Assembly (NCBI GenBank): GCA_022579005.1
Contig: MU401513.1
Location: 1 to 64,000, forward strand
Reading direction: 5' to 3'
Source: Poronia punctata
Lineage: Eukaryota > Ascomycota > Sordariomycetes > Xylariales > Xylariaceae
Length of the DNA: 64,000 nucleotides
Part shown: one piece after another, positions 1 through 13,510 of the stretch
How the letters are laid out: each line of letters opens with the position of its first letter
Numbering within the stretch: position 1 is the stretch's first letter
The notes under the pieces: model-generated
Database searches by the model: none
Told to the model about the DNA's origin: nothing
What the model saw: only the letters and a program-made list of their open reading frames with translations
Made by a program: the position numbers and the translations under genes

Positions 1-1440
1 ATACTATTAAGCTTTAATAATAATAATAAGCAATATAAAACTTTTAATTATTAAAACTAGCAAAATAGCTAAATTATATATATTAATTAATATATGCATA
101 AAGAAGTAAAACTTTTTCTTTTTGCAAAATTTATATATACTAAATAAGTAAAAAAAAACCTTTTATAAAAAAACCTTTTTTTTTATAGTAATTTTTATTA
201 TAGCTATATAACTTTTACTATATAGGTATTACATTAATTTCTATTATCTTATAACTTATTAAATCTAATAAGTACTTATTAAGTAAATAGGTACCTACTT
301 AAATAATAATAGGTACCTAACTTTAAATAAGTACTTATTTAATATTTTTTTTTTAAAAAAAACGTTTAAAATTAAAAAAATAAAAAAATAAAAAAAAAAA
401 ATAAAAAAATTAAAGAAATTAAAGAAATTAAAAAACATTAAAACACTAAAAAAATTAATATAATAAATAATAATAAAAGAATTACTATATTATTAAGTTA
501 TTTAAATTTAATAAATAAAGTATTTAAATATAAATATATAAAGATTTTATTTATATTTTATTTTAAAATATTTTAATTATAAGATTATATAAAATATAAA
601 TAATAATAAATATTAGTTAATTAATTTTAATTTTTTTATAATTAAAAATTATAATTATTAATTATTATACTTTAAAAAGTTAATATATTAAAAAATTAAA
701 AATGTATTAATCTTATACTAATTTTATATTTATTTATTTTATATTTTAAACTAGTAAATTATATTAATATACTATTAAAATAAAAATATATTAATAATAT
801 AATAATTATTAAAGTTATATATAATAACATTTTATATATTATTTTATTTTATTAAAGCAAAAAATAAATTAAATAAAAAATATTTATTTAATATATAATT
901 ATTATTATTATATATAACTATTATTATTATTATTATATATAACTATTATTATTATTATATATAACTATTATTATTTTAAATTATATTTTATATATTTTAC
1001 TAGTTTTTAAACCTATATTTTAAAATTAAATAAATATAGTTATTTTATAAATAAAGTGTTTATATTTATTATTATATATAGTAATTTTATTTATTTTATT
1101 ATAATATTTATATAATTATAATATATAAGTATATTACTTTTTTAGTTACTTATAAACATTAAAATATAAAAAACATTAAAACTTAGGCTTTTTACTTTAT
1201 ATTACCTATATAATTATAATATAAAACACATTTATTTATTTTAAAGTAAATATAACATTTTATAATTGTTTATTAATTTATTATATAATTAAAGTTTTAT
1301 TTTTATAAAATTAAAAATATATTTATATATAATATCTTATTAATAACTATTTTATATTATTATTATTTATTTATTTTACTTACTTTATATTATAATAATA
1401 TATAATAATACTTTTTATTAATACTTATTTTTTAAACTAT
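1..1440. repeat. AT-rich, RIP-degraded block (left, runs off window)
   Basis: Almost pure A/T sequence with very few C or G and no open frame of interest. Around 880-980 it contains short TA/TTA-rich near-tandem stretches. At 240-340 there are TAGGTACCTA words alternating with their transition-mutated form TAAGTACTTA, as at the other block edges. The composition is what exhaustive RIP of transposon DNA gives in Pezizomycotina. The original element cannot be identified by eye. Confidence 0.85.
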
Positions 1441-1637
1441 TTTAATATAATAAAACCTTTAAGATCAATTGTGTGATGTAAAGGTGTTAGAGCAAATACA
1501 GTATCCCACTGTAACAGACCCTCTATTATAGCCTGATCCGTACCTTCCCCTACACGGTATGTAACTTGTATGGGGTTACGCTCGGTTACACGGTGACTGG
1601 TCCGTTCCACTTCAATTTTCGTTTCGAAAGCGGCCAT
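1437..1637 (-). pseudogene. Possible gene fragment truncated at AT-block edge
   Basis: An ATG-started frame of 66 codons in normal-composition DNA that ends within a few codons of entering the AT block. The peptide has a balanced, protein-like composition (for example ERNPIQVTYRVGEG and LLQWDTVF) but I recognise no family. It could be the 5' remnant of a gene cut by the transposon block, or a chance frame. No upstream exon or conserved motif supports it. Confidence 0.2.
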
Positions 1638-2523
1638 CTGCCGGCATTTGTGCTTTCCTTATACTCGTACACGCGCAGAGGTCTGGAGGCACTTGCTCTT
1701 TGCACCGGCGGATAAAGAACAATCCCCCAACTCGCTCACCGAATGAAGTTATCTTGCGTTTTGTTTTCCCACAGACTCTTCGGCTTTTCCCAGCTCGGGG
1801 GTTTCTCCTCGAATTCCAATATGCGCTAGCATCCAAAAAGGCAAGGTAGATATGTACCCTTACCGGACCTTGACACGACCTGAGTATTCGACGTCTTTTT
1901 ACTCATCGCATAACAAGAAATAAAAGCATTCCTTGTGAGCACACGAGGGCATACAAAGACACCGGGACCCGTCTACATGCATAATGTTCTCGTCTTGATG
2001 ACCGTCGAAACCAAAGCCCCAGGCTATACCCCAGGTTATACTTCTGCTTGATGTTCACAAATAGCCATCTGCCGAGCATCATGTAAAAAACTTGACATAT
2101 CGTGCGCATGGATGAGTGCGCATGGCCAAGGCCCATCCATCGAACTAACCTTTGTAGGTTGTTAGCCCTTCAGCTGCCAAGGACTGATGTGACAAGCCCT
2201 GCGTCGTCGGCGCCGAACAACCCGTTTTCTTGAGTTCAGCGCGTTATGGGAACATATCTAACCTAGCCTGCAGTAGGGCTAGGTACGGGAAATTACAACG
2301 ATACCTAGTAGGTAGGGGTAGGCTGAAAACAACGTGATAAAGATGGGGAAAGTGGGATGAAGCACGCTTCGCCTAGACGAATCCGTCCATTTTTCTCGGT
2401 GACTAACACGAGGAGTACGGGATCGTTGTTTTTCTCTCCCTCGTCGTTTCTTGAGAGTACGCTCGTTTGTGTTTGTGTTTGTGTTTGTACGTTTCTTGGA
2501 ATCGCCAACACCAACTCGAAAAG
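1638..2523. other. Intergenic, upstream of receptor-like gene
   Basis: Ordinary-composition DNA with no supported gene. TAGGTA-type words appear near 2270-2320. A short TTTGTG tandem repeat (about 2465-2488) ends about 35 bp before the start codon of the next gene and so probably lies in its promoter or 5' UTR. Confidence 0.5.
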
Positions 2524-4882
2524 ATGTTCAGGCCGCGTTCTTTGCTTCCCTTGATCGGGGGCATCGCTTCAGTCGTTGCTACCGAAGTGGTCTATGTGAC
2601 GGATCTAGAAATCTTTACTGTCTTGGTATGTCACATTCTTACACTTACATAACGGCCTAGTCAACTTTCCCCGGGGATCATATGCCTCTTCCTCGCACCG
2701 ACACTACCAAGAAGGCTGTGAGACACCTGCATTAAGGGCAGAAAACGTCGAGACCGAAATGCTCGGAGCCTTCTTTCAAAATCATAACCCCTCTCCCTAA
2801 AACTACGCGCTATATCTTGCCTTTCAAGCGAGGTACTTACCATGAGGTCTAACACGATGAAATAGGCCCCATGCGCACAGTCGGCTGTAGCCTATATTGT
2901 AGACCAGCAAACACAGAGTAACTGTCCCGAGGACGCGACAGAGTTACAATCATGTATATGCACAAAGAACAGTGGGAATAACTTCTCGGCGGTATCGCAA
3001 TCCATCACGTCGTCAATCGTCTACGGGTATGTAAAATGAGCGGCGGATTTCTCAACCTTCCGATTCTGGTGTCTTGGTGTATTGATCGATGCTAATGCCA
3101 TATTTTAGTGAGTATCCTTCGTGGATCTTTCAGTCGACATATTGAGAAATAGACCGCTGTATAGAAGACGTGAATAACACGCTAACCTACCAACCCCTAT
3201 AGGGTGCGGCGACAACGAGATTGTGACAGATGACCAATCTAGCGCAGCGACAGTGTTGTCGGCATATTGTAATCAAGACTCTGCTGTGACATTCCCGTCG
3301 CCAAGTATCACCGTCTCGGAATATGTCACGGATTTAACAGCATATCAAAATCTCGCGCCGTGCGCATCGACGGCGGTTTCAGATGTTATTTTGTAAGTAG
3401 AGGCCCCTTATGGTGCCGAATGCTGGAGATATATATATGTGAAGCAGATTACTGACTTTTATAGGGCCATGGTAAGCCTGCTGACAAAGGCACCTCTGCG
3501 GATTATTGTCTAACTTGACCGCGTATCCAGACCTATGATCGCTGCCCGTCAGACCCAAGTCTTTTCGCCACATGTGTTTGCGACAAGAACCAGAACTCCA
3601 TATATGCCAGCTCGCGGATCCACAGCTCGGTCAAATACCACTGTAGCTCTCATACTCGAGATGTCTCCTCGGCCCTGGCAGTATTGGACGGCTATTGTGG
3701 CTTGGTCGATGGGACATCCTCTTTCCCTGATACCACGAATCCGCCAGGTGATAGTGTGTGAACCTATTTTGCAGGTTATTCAAGTCCAAAAGCTAACATA
3801 CGCCCAGTGACCTATTTCATAACTGCCCTGGACGAATATAGTTCATTGGCCCCCTGCGCCCGCTCGGCGGTATCATACAATGTTTTGAGTGTGAGTATAC
3901 CACATCACGACACCGGGACGTGGTAGCTAACCATGGTTGCACTAGCTATCCAACTTTCTCTGCCCGGCCGGACCTCAGGCTATGGCCTCTTGTGCCTGCT
4001 TGAGAAGTGATATTGCTGGACCTCTGAGCCATTCAATCACATCAGACGTGAGGTATTCTTGCGAGACGGGCGCGAGCGACGACGTCACATCGGCTATCGA
4101 CGTTTGGGAACTGTACTGTAGCGCGGCAAAGGGCCTCACGACTATTGCCCATATTACCGAGTCAAGTAAGTCGCCACAAGCACAAACACGTTAGACAACA
4201 GACTAATACTTAACTTATTACAGTCGCCGACCCATCTGCTACCCCTGGTAGAAATAGCAATGGAGCCCATCAGACCGGTCCGACTAACATTCCATCCGAT
4301 GGTTCCGGAAGCGACAACGAAGCCACAAATTCATCCAACACTGCCGCAATAGCCGGAGCCGTAGTGGGATCGGTGATAGGCACTGCTCTGATCGCCGCCG
4401 TGGCATTCTTGATATACCGGCGCAAGAAAAAGGCGGCTGCAATTCCACCGCCGGTCATCGTATCCGACAATGGAAAGCCGGAACTCGACAGCATGCCTTT
4501 AGCGCCCGGTACTAGCACAAGCCTCAGCCCGAGCATGATGAAAAGTCCAACGGAGGGAGTGTCTCCCCTCTCGGCGCTCTCTAGTCCGAACTCGCCTCGC
4601 GCTCCCGAGCTCCCCGGCCAGGCTCCGTTTCCTCCACCTCCTCCGATGCCGGAACTACATAACTCGGTCCCGAGAACGCCGGAACTCCCAGGCCAGAACT
4701 CATATGCGCCGACTCGCCAGGAGGCGTATAGCCAGCAAGTGTACGAGGCACCGGGGCAATATGGGCAACCCACATACGGGGCGCAGGGGCAAGCCCAGGG
4801 CATGGGATGGCAGTCCGGTCCCATGTCGCACTCTTACGAAATGGATGGCGGGCATGGGAGGCAACAAGGCACATCGCCATAA
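2524..4882 (+). CDS. Single-pass membrane protein with three six-cysteine extracellular repeats
   Basis: Exons: 2524-2625, 2866-3025, 3203-3392, 3465-3471, 3531-3747, 3808-3890, 3946-4165, 4224-4882 (TAA); 545 aa. Residues 1-20 look like a signal peptide. Three tandem repeats follow, each with the plan PCA...CP...CxC...YxC...YC: cysteines at 37/54/64/66/89/110, 141/158/168/170/191/209 and 242/259/269/271/292/311. The spacing between the first two cysteines is constant, which supports the splice choices. A Ser/Thr/Asn-rich stalk, one TM helix (about 368-391), a YRRKKK stop-transfer and a Pro/Gln-rich cytoplasmic tail with LPGQ/PPPPP stretches complete it. The plan recalls fungal CFEM-like surface proteins but has fewer cysteines, so I do not assign it to CFEM. 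Role unknown; surface sensing or wall anchoring is inference. The gene sits alone between two RIP blocks. Confidence 0.85.
3026..3202 (+). other. Stwintron (intron nested in another intron's donor)
   Basis: An inner intron, 3027-3108 (GTATGT...GCTAATG...TTTTAG, 82 nt), splits the outer donor between its G (3026) and TGAGT (3109-3113). Removing it creates GTGAGT, and the outer intron then runs to TATAG at 3202, with its own GCTAAC branch point near 3181. Only double splicing keeps the frame and restores the Tyr-x-Cys of repeat 1 (Tyr-Gly-Cys). Removing 3027-3202 as one intron, or 3027-3108 alone, gives early stops. This is the [D1,2] class of stwintron known from Ascomycota. Confidence 0.85.
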
Positions 4883-5240
4883 CCGTAATGAAGACGGCGG
4901 ACAAAGATGAACCAAGACATAGTATATATAGGTGGAGGACTAGGGATAGGCCGTCACTTGTAGACTTTGTGCAATAATTAGAGAGTAGAATAGTATATAA
5001 TCGATAAGAGTACTAACGGAGCTTCATGTATTTGAAATAGAAACTGGCGAATACATAAGTGCAAGTGCAACTTCTTCGTGCTTACGTACCAATATTTCTA
5101 GATAATTGCACGTGATCTTCTGCTTGGTGGCTGACAATTGTGCTTTTGTTTGGTAGGAATGGACTAAGTGACGTCATCGGGCCAATTGAACGCTCTCCTC
5201 GACAGACTATCGTAAATGTAACTAGGGTTCAGCATACCCA
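4883..5240. other. 3' flank of receptor-like gene
   Basis: Ordinary-composition DNA downstream of the stop codon. It probably holds the 3' UTR (AT-rich stretch about 4970-5030). No gene seen. Confidence 0.4.
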
Positions 5241-5530
5241 CCCATTTAAAAATTACCCAACTACCTAATAGGTAGTTAGGTACTTATATGTAATTCTTGG
5301 CACTGGATAGGTAATTTTAGAGGGGTTAGGTAATAGGTACCTAACTAAAAATAGCTAGCTAAAAGTTGGGTACCTAATAAGGAGTTAGGTACTTATTTAA
5401 TTGTAATTAGGTACTTAATACGGAGTTAGGTACTTATTTAATTGCAATTAGGTACTTAATGCAGTATTAAGTACTTAACTAAAAATAGCTAGCTAGCAAT
5501 TAAGTACTTAAAACTATATTAAATACTTAA
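5240..5530. repeat. AT-block edge with 41-bp tandem duplication
   Basis: Transition zone rich in TAGGTA/TACCTA that grades into TAAGTA/TACTTA. A 41-bp unit is duplicated head to tail (5381-5421 and 5422-5462). The copies differ at two positions, both C/T or G/A transitions. A TAACTAAAAATAGCTAGCTA word recurs near 5342 and 5476. Confidence 0.7.
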
Positions 5531-7895
5531 TATAAAATTAAGTAAAAAGTATAACTTATTAATTAAAAATAATTATAACTTAACTATATTATAAATAATA
5601 ATTAAAATTAAAACTTTTTTTTTAATGTTTAATAAACTATTTTATAATATAATAATTAGTTAAATAAAATAAGTAAATAATTTTTAAAATATAGGTTTTA
5701 AAATTTTAAATAATTTTTATATAATATATAGCTTAATTAATAATACTATATATAGTTAAATAATTAATTAGTATAAAATTAGTATATTATATAATTACTT
5801 TTAAAAATTTATATATATTATATTTTATAATAAAAGTTTAAAATATAGTTAATTTTACTTAAATATATTTACTATTATTATTTAAATTTTAAAAACTATT
5901 TTATTAAAGTATTTATATTATTAATAGTATATAGCTATATTAAGCTATAATATATATTATAAGTATATAAACTATTAGTTAAGCTAAAAATAAAAATCTT
6001 ATATAGCTTTAAGTAGTTTATTTAGTTTTTTAAAAAAACAAAGCAGTAAAATAAAAACGCATAACTTATTATAAAGTATATAGGCTAAAAGTAAAACGTT
6101 TAGGTTTTTGCTTAAACTATAATATATAAAGCTAAAAAGTAGTAGGTTGTTTATGTTTTTTTTTTACTTTAGTATAAAAAACCTTTAGCTAAATATAGCA
6201 TATATAACTTTTTTAACTACTAATATACTAATTATATAGCTTAAAATAAATTAGTAGTAAGTATGCTTATTGCTTATATACTATATTATTTTGCGCTTAT
6301 AAAAATTAGTATAAAATTAGTATAATAATTTAAAAATAACTTATAATTATAGTATATAAAGTGCTTTAATATATATAGTTACTTTTAAAAATACTATTTT
6401 TTAGCACATTATATTAAATAACGTAATACTAGCAAAGTGCTATAAAACTATTTAATTTTTTTTTTTATTATTAAAATAAATAAAAAAAATGTTTTAGCTT
6501 ATAACTATAAAATAACTTTTTAATCGCTTTTTATAAAGTTATTATTTATATATATTAATATAACTTTTTTAATAATAGCTAATATTTAGTTAAAAGCATT
6601 TTGCTAGTTTTTTATTTTTTTATAAAAAAACTTAAAATTATTAATATAAAACTACTTTTAAGTTTTATATATAATATATTTAAATTTTTAAAATTATTAA
6701 AAATATACTAATTTTATACTAATTAAGCTTACTTAGCAATATATGCATATATAGTACTTAGTTAAATTTTAAATATAAAACTTATGCAAACAAGCTAACT
6801 AGTAGCTATATTATATAAGCTTTAATAATATATTATTAATAGTACTTACTTATTTTATATGCTACTATAGTTTTATTAGCTTAAAGTAGTTAATAAAAAG
6901 TTACTAAATAATATTAGTATAGCTAAAACTAGTAGCAAATAATAAAACATACTAATATAACTTTTTGCTAAATAAAGTTATATAGTGCTTTATACTATGC
7001 TTTTATAATAAAAGTAATAATTTTGCTTAGCTTTAATATATAAGTACTAATAGTTTATTAAATAAACTATTTTAGCTGCTTAAATAGCTTATATTATTTA
7101 GTATTATTAAATATATTTTATATAAAATATATATTATATTTAGCTTTATAAAGCTTGCTTTTTTTAATAATATTGCTTAGCTTAATTTAAAATAGTTTAT
7201 TGCTACTTATATATACTTTAATAATAAGCTTACTATTATAAACAATATAATAAGCTATATAGCTAAATAAAGCAGGTTATTATAATAAATAAAAGCGTTA
7301 AAATTAGTACTTAATATTATGCTGCGCTATAACTTGCTTTAAATAAGCATTTTTAGTATAACTATTTAAATATTAGCAGTAGCAAAATAATAAAAATTAA
7401 ATAAACATACTATAATACCTTTACTTTATTTATAATAGTACTTAATATTTATTTTTAATTTTTTATAATAATTGCTGCATTATTTTTTTTTTATTTATTT
7501 TGCTTATATTTAATTTACTAATATAGTTTTTGTTTAGCTTTTTTATACTTTTTTTAGCTAGCTAATAAAATAGCTACGCAATTATAAGCTTTAATAATAT
7601 TAAGGTTTTAAAATAATTGTTTAGCTTGTTTACAACGTTTATATAGTATACTTAAATTATTTAAGTTTGTACTACGCTTATTTGCTATATTTAAAAAAAA
7701 TTAGTATAAAATAAGTATAAATATAAAAGTAAAGTATAAGTATAATATAAGTATATTATTAAAATAAAAATACGTACTTAGTAGTAAGAATTAAAAGTAG
7801 CTACTAATAAGTAGCTAAAAGCTAAATAAACTATAGTTTAGTACTATTATTAATAGCTAATATAGCTAAACAAGTAAAAATAGGTAATATAGTAA

Positions 7896-8170
7896 AAAAA
7901 CGGGCTAAAGTTGCCCTAGAATAAAAAAGCGCAGGTAAAAACACTATATGTTGGCTAGTAGGGCATAGGTATAAAGGTAAGGTAGGTAAGTAGGTAAGTA
8001 GGTGTAAAGGTAAGGTAGGTAGGTAGGTAGGTGTAAAGGTAAGGTAGGTAGGTGAAAATGTAATAGTTAGTAGAAAATAATAATAAAGTAGGGCAGGGCA
8101 AATGTAAAATAAAAATTTTTTATAGGGCCTAATTAGCTAGAGCAATTACTGTTATATACACCGCTTTTTT
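7896..8170. repeat. Under-mutated minisatellite island inside AT block
   Basis: This stretch retains GGGC, GCCC and GGT words that are absent from the surrounding block. It contains about three copies of a GTGTAAAGGTAAGG + (TAGG)n unit between 7968 and 8055. The contrast suggests DNA that escaped RIP or arrived later, perhaps original host sequence between two transposon insertions. Confidence 0.6.
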
Positions 8171-11100
8171 AATTAAAATAGTAAGTTAGTAATATATAGT
8201 AAATATTAAATATAAAATATTTTAAAATAATAAAAAATTATATATTTATAATATAAAGCAACTAAATTATTATAATTATAATATAATTTAATTAGAAAAT
8301 TTTAAAAACTAATTAGCTATAATAATAATAATAAACCTTTAATAAATATATTATTTAAATATAATTAAATAATACTTATTATATTAAAATATATAATATA
8401 AATATTAATTTATATAGTATTAAAATAAACTAAAAAAAGTTATATTATTAATTAAATAAAAGTTTTATATTTAGTTAAAATTTAAGTTAAAATTTTATAA
8501 AATATTATTAATTATATAAAATACTATATTTTATTTAAAGGTTAATTTAAACTTTTATAAACTAATATTTAATATATAAAATATAATAAAATAAATAATA
8601 TATTACTAATTTTTTATAATAATTTAAAATTATTTTAAGTATTAAAAATATATACTATAATATTAAATAATTAATAAAGTTAAAATATTTAACTATTATA
8701 ATATTATAAATAAAATAAAAATATGTTTTTTTATTTAAACCTTATATTAAAAGATATTAATTTTATATTATAAATATATTGCTTTTCTTTTTAATTAACT
8801 TTAATAAATTAAAGTCTTAAACATTTATAGTAACTTTTTTAATATAAATAGTATATAAATTAAAGCCTACTAAGTAGTTAATAATTTATATTACTAAAAT
8901 ATAGTTGCTTTAAATTTACTTATAAGCAAAAACCTTAGTTAAATATACCTTTATAGCTTTTTATAAAGCTTTTAGCGCAGCAAATTAAATTTGCAGCAAT
9001 AAATTAATATTTATTATAATCTTATAAATTATATACTTAAACAGCTTATATAAAATTAACAGTTTAACTATTTTTTATAAACAATAAATATTTTAAAAAG
9101 TAACCGCTTTTATTTTATTATTAGCATATATATTAATTTTGTACTAATTAGTTTTGCTACTTATTCTCTACTTTTTATATTTGTTTACCTTTTTTTTGCT
9201 TTTTTAAAATGCTTTTTTTTAAAATGCTTTTTTTTAGCTATAAAAAAGCAATAGCTAGTATAGATTAAAGCTTATATATATTGCTTCTTTTTACTATTTA
9301 CTTTACTAAGTTTTAGTTAGCAAGCATTAAGCAAAACTTTTTAAAAAGTAAAAGTAGTAACTAAAGCAAAAAAAACGTAATTTTATAAGACTTAAAAGTT
9401 CTTAATAACTAAGCGTTTAGCGTTTTAAGTACTTTACTACAAAAAATAGTGTTTAAAAAATATATAAAACTAAAAATAACTTTATTATTTAATTTATAGT
9501 AACTTAAAGTAAATAGCAACGGCTTTAAAGCAGGCAGCATTTTAAAAACATAACAAGCTAGTTTTGCAATTAGTATAGTTAGTATAAAAAAAAGAAAAAA
9601 ATATTATTTAAATACAACATATAAGTTATTTTAAAATATATTTTATATATTTAAGTTTAGCTATAATATTTTATAACGCTAATTATTTTCTTTTAGTTAT
9701 TTAATAAGCAAAATATTAAAATATATTATATAGCATTACTTTTTAGTTATACTTTTTACTTTTGCTTTTATTTTTATTATTATATATAAATATAGCTAAT
9801 ATAAAGCTAATACCTACTTAAGTAAAAATAAAAGCTGCTTTTATTAATAGCAACAATAAAAACAACTTTATTAATAATAGTTAATTTACTTAGTAACTTA
9901 ATCTTGCTAGCCCTTTACTTTTTTACTAACTAAGTCTATTTTTTTACTAACTAAGTTTATTTTTAGTTACTTAATAGCTTAGTTTATTACTAATTACTTA
10001 ATAACTTACTTTAAACTAAAAACTAAATTATAAACTTTAATACTTAAACTATTTACTTACATTTACTATATTTAAAAACAATAATACACTATAGCCCTTA
10101 TTAAAAAGCAGACTTTAAATAATAGCTTTATATTATATTTTTAAATTAAAAAAAAAAAGTATATTTATAAACTAGTTTATTACTACTAAATTTTATATTA
10201 ACTATAAATTAAATAATAAAGCAATATAAAAAATAAAGTTAATATAAAACCTTTTTAAAAAATAAAATATTTTATACTAAAACTGTTTTTTTTAAGCAAC
10301 AAAGCGCAATACTAAAATACTAAGACTTATTTATAAGCAGTGCAAAATAACTATTACTTATTTAATATTTCTTTACATAACTAGGACAAGTTTAATAATA
10401 AAGTATTTAAAAAGCAATACGTGCTTAAAATAAAAGCAATATAAAGCTAGAAATTTTTTATTTATAAAAGTTGTTTATATAAAAATATAGTTTTTTATAT
10501 ATAGCTATTATACTAATTTTATACTAATTAAGTTAATAGCCTAACTTAAGTTTTTTTACTTATAATATTTTATAAGTATAAGTGTAAGCATTACTAAACT
10601 TATTATTTTATTTAATTAAAAATTTAAAGTATTTATAAATATTTAAATACTTTAGCCTTAGTATAACAAAACCTAGCGCTTTTACTATTTAAAAGTATAC
10701 TTTAAAATATACTACTAAAATTATTAAAAAACATTTTTTTATATAAGTTTAAAATGTATACATATTAGTTATAGCTAATATATAAACTAACTTTACTATA
10801 AAAAACACTTATTAAAAAGTTTACGTATATTTTATTAACTAAAATTAAAAATAGCAAAGTATACTAATTAATATTTATAACTATTTTATTAAAAGTGTAC
10901 AAGCTAGCATAAAGCTTATTTTTACTACGTTAAAAAAATATAAGTTATACTTAGCTATAAAAACGTATATAGCTAATAATAGTAGCAGCTTTTTAACTAA
11001 AATAATTTATAATTACTTTAAAGCTAAAAATTACTAAATAAATATTACTTATTTATTTTATTTTTTATATATAGTATAACTTGTACTAAGCAATATTTTT

Positions 11101-13510
11101 AATTATATTAGCATAAATCTTTATTTTAAAAATAAAAATAAGCTAGTAAAAAATAATAATTATAAAAAACTATTTTATTTAGTTATAATAATATATATTG
11201 CTAAAACTTTAATTAAATATATACTAATTATATATTAATTATAGCAAATATAAAAACTAATAGTTTTTATTAGCAAAAGCTTTAAACGTTAAAAGAAGTT
11301 TAAAAAAATTTAGCAAAATATAATTACTACTAAAAAATTAGAAATAAAAACACTTTTAAATTTAATAACTAGTATAAAAACAAAATAGAGCTTAAATGTT
11401 TTTATATTTTTTAAAGCATAGTTACTTTAAAAACTTTTTATAAAGTATATAATATTATAAGACTATTTTAATACTTATTGCTTTTTACTAAATATATAAA
11501 CGTATATATAATATATTTACTAAATTATAGCTTTATTTTTATACTTTACTAATATATTTAAGTTATTTAACAAAAATTAAGTTAGTTACTATTTTAGTAA
11601 GTATTTATATATTATAAAACATTTTACTATTTATAAAGCTTAAATTAATATAAAGCTATTATAAAAAAGCTTATATAATAGTAAAAAACATAATTTTAGT
11701 TAACTTTTTTTTATTATTATTAAAAGTTAAATAAAGCTTTAAAAATATATTACTAAAGCTTTTAAATAAAATAAAACGTAATTATAGTTAGCTTTGCTGC
11801 TTTAACTGCTTAGTTAAGCATTTAGCATTATTTATATAAATAAATTTAAAAGTTAAAATAAGTATTTTTTTTATTTAAAAAGTAATTAAGCTAGCTATAA
11901 CATAGTAGTTAAAAAACTAAAAAAAGCATACTAGCTATATTTTAAACGTTATAGTTTTTATAATAAGTTTTAAAAATTTAAACTAAGCATAGCAAATATA
12001 AGCAAGCAAATAATCTTATTATAATCTAGTCTTTTAAAAGTAAGTTAAAGCGCTATACTAACTAAAGTAAAACTTACTAATATATAATAACCTTTAAAGC
12101 TAATATTTTATATTAGTTTAAATATATAAAAGCATATTATTAATAAGTATTTAAATACTAATTTGTTACCTTGCTTAGAACTTATTAGCTATATACTAAT
12201 TATATACTAATTTTTTAGTAAAAACTTTAAAAAACTTATATAACTTTTAAAAAAAAGTTAAAAGTATAAAATTAAAACTTGCTACTTTTGCTTAAAATAT
12301 TTTTATAATATAAGCTACTACTATTTACTTAAAGTATATATAAAGCTATGCTTAGCTAGTATATACTTTTAATTAATTTTATTTTAGTTTAAAGTTATTT
12401 TGTACTGCTATAACTATTATAGCTTAAATTTGCTTTAAAAAATATTTAAAAAAATTAAAATAACTAATAAACGTAAGTAAAAATAATTATAAAAACTATA
12501 ACGTAGCATTGCTTAAAAATAAAAACTATACTAAAAAACTTTTTATAGCTTTTAAATTACTAAATATATTTGCTTATTATAGTTTTTTTATAGTACTAAA
12601 GCTTACTAATAGCTTTAATACTAACATATTTAAAAATTTAGCATTATTAAATAAAAACAAAAACAAAATAAATAGCAATAAAAAGCGCATAAATAATAAA
12701 AAAAACAATAAACCTAGCCTTTTAGTACTGCTTAAAAGTCAGCAGCAGCTATTGCCCCTAAATTTAAACTATAAAAACAAGCTTTTTTAAAAACAGGTAA
12801 TAACGTAATTAAAACATAATACTATACAATTCTCTTAACTTAAAAATTTTTAAGTTATTATAAATTAAATTTAGTATATACTTATTAAATTTTTAATATA
12901 ATAATAATAATATTATATATAAAGTAATTATTATAAAATATGCTATATTTTAAGGTTTTAAGTATATATAATATTAAATAAAAATATTATTATATTTAAT
13001 ATTAAACTATAATACTAATAAAAATAGCTATATTTAACCTTTTTTTTTTAAGTATATTTATTAAAATTAAATGCTAATTTAAGGTTTTATTACAATTACT
13101 TTAAATAATATTTATTATTATATATTTTAATTTTAATTTATTATATATAAACTAATTATAAAAAAAAAATTTAAATAATATATATTAAATAAAGTAAACT
13201 ATATTTAAAAGCTATAATAATTATTAAATTTTATTAATAAATATTTAATAGTTTATAGTTAATTTAGTTTAATTTATTTATATAGTTTAAATTTATATAT
13301 TAAAACTAGTAATTTTTTTTTTTATTTTAAAATATTTATAAATAATATTTTATAGTTTAAAAATTATTAATTGTTTTTATATATATAGTTTTTTAATTAA
13401 TATATTAATTATATTTAAAAACTTTAAATAATATATTATATATAAATTAAATTTATATTTTTATATATTATATACTTTATAAAATATTATAATATATTTT
13501 TATAAATTTA

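Noticed and set aside
12509..12790. 93-codon Lys/Asn-rich frame in the AT block
   Set aside because: Composition-driven frame in RIP-degraded DNA; no defendable transposase motif.
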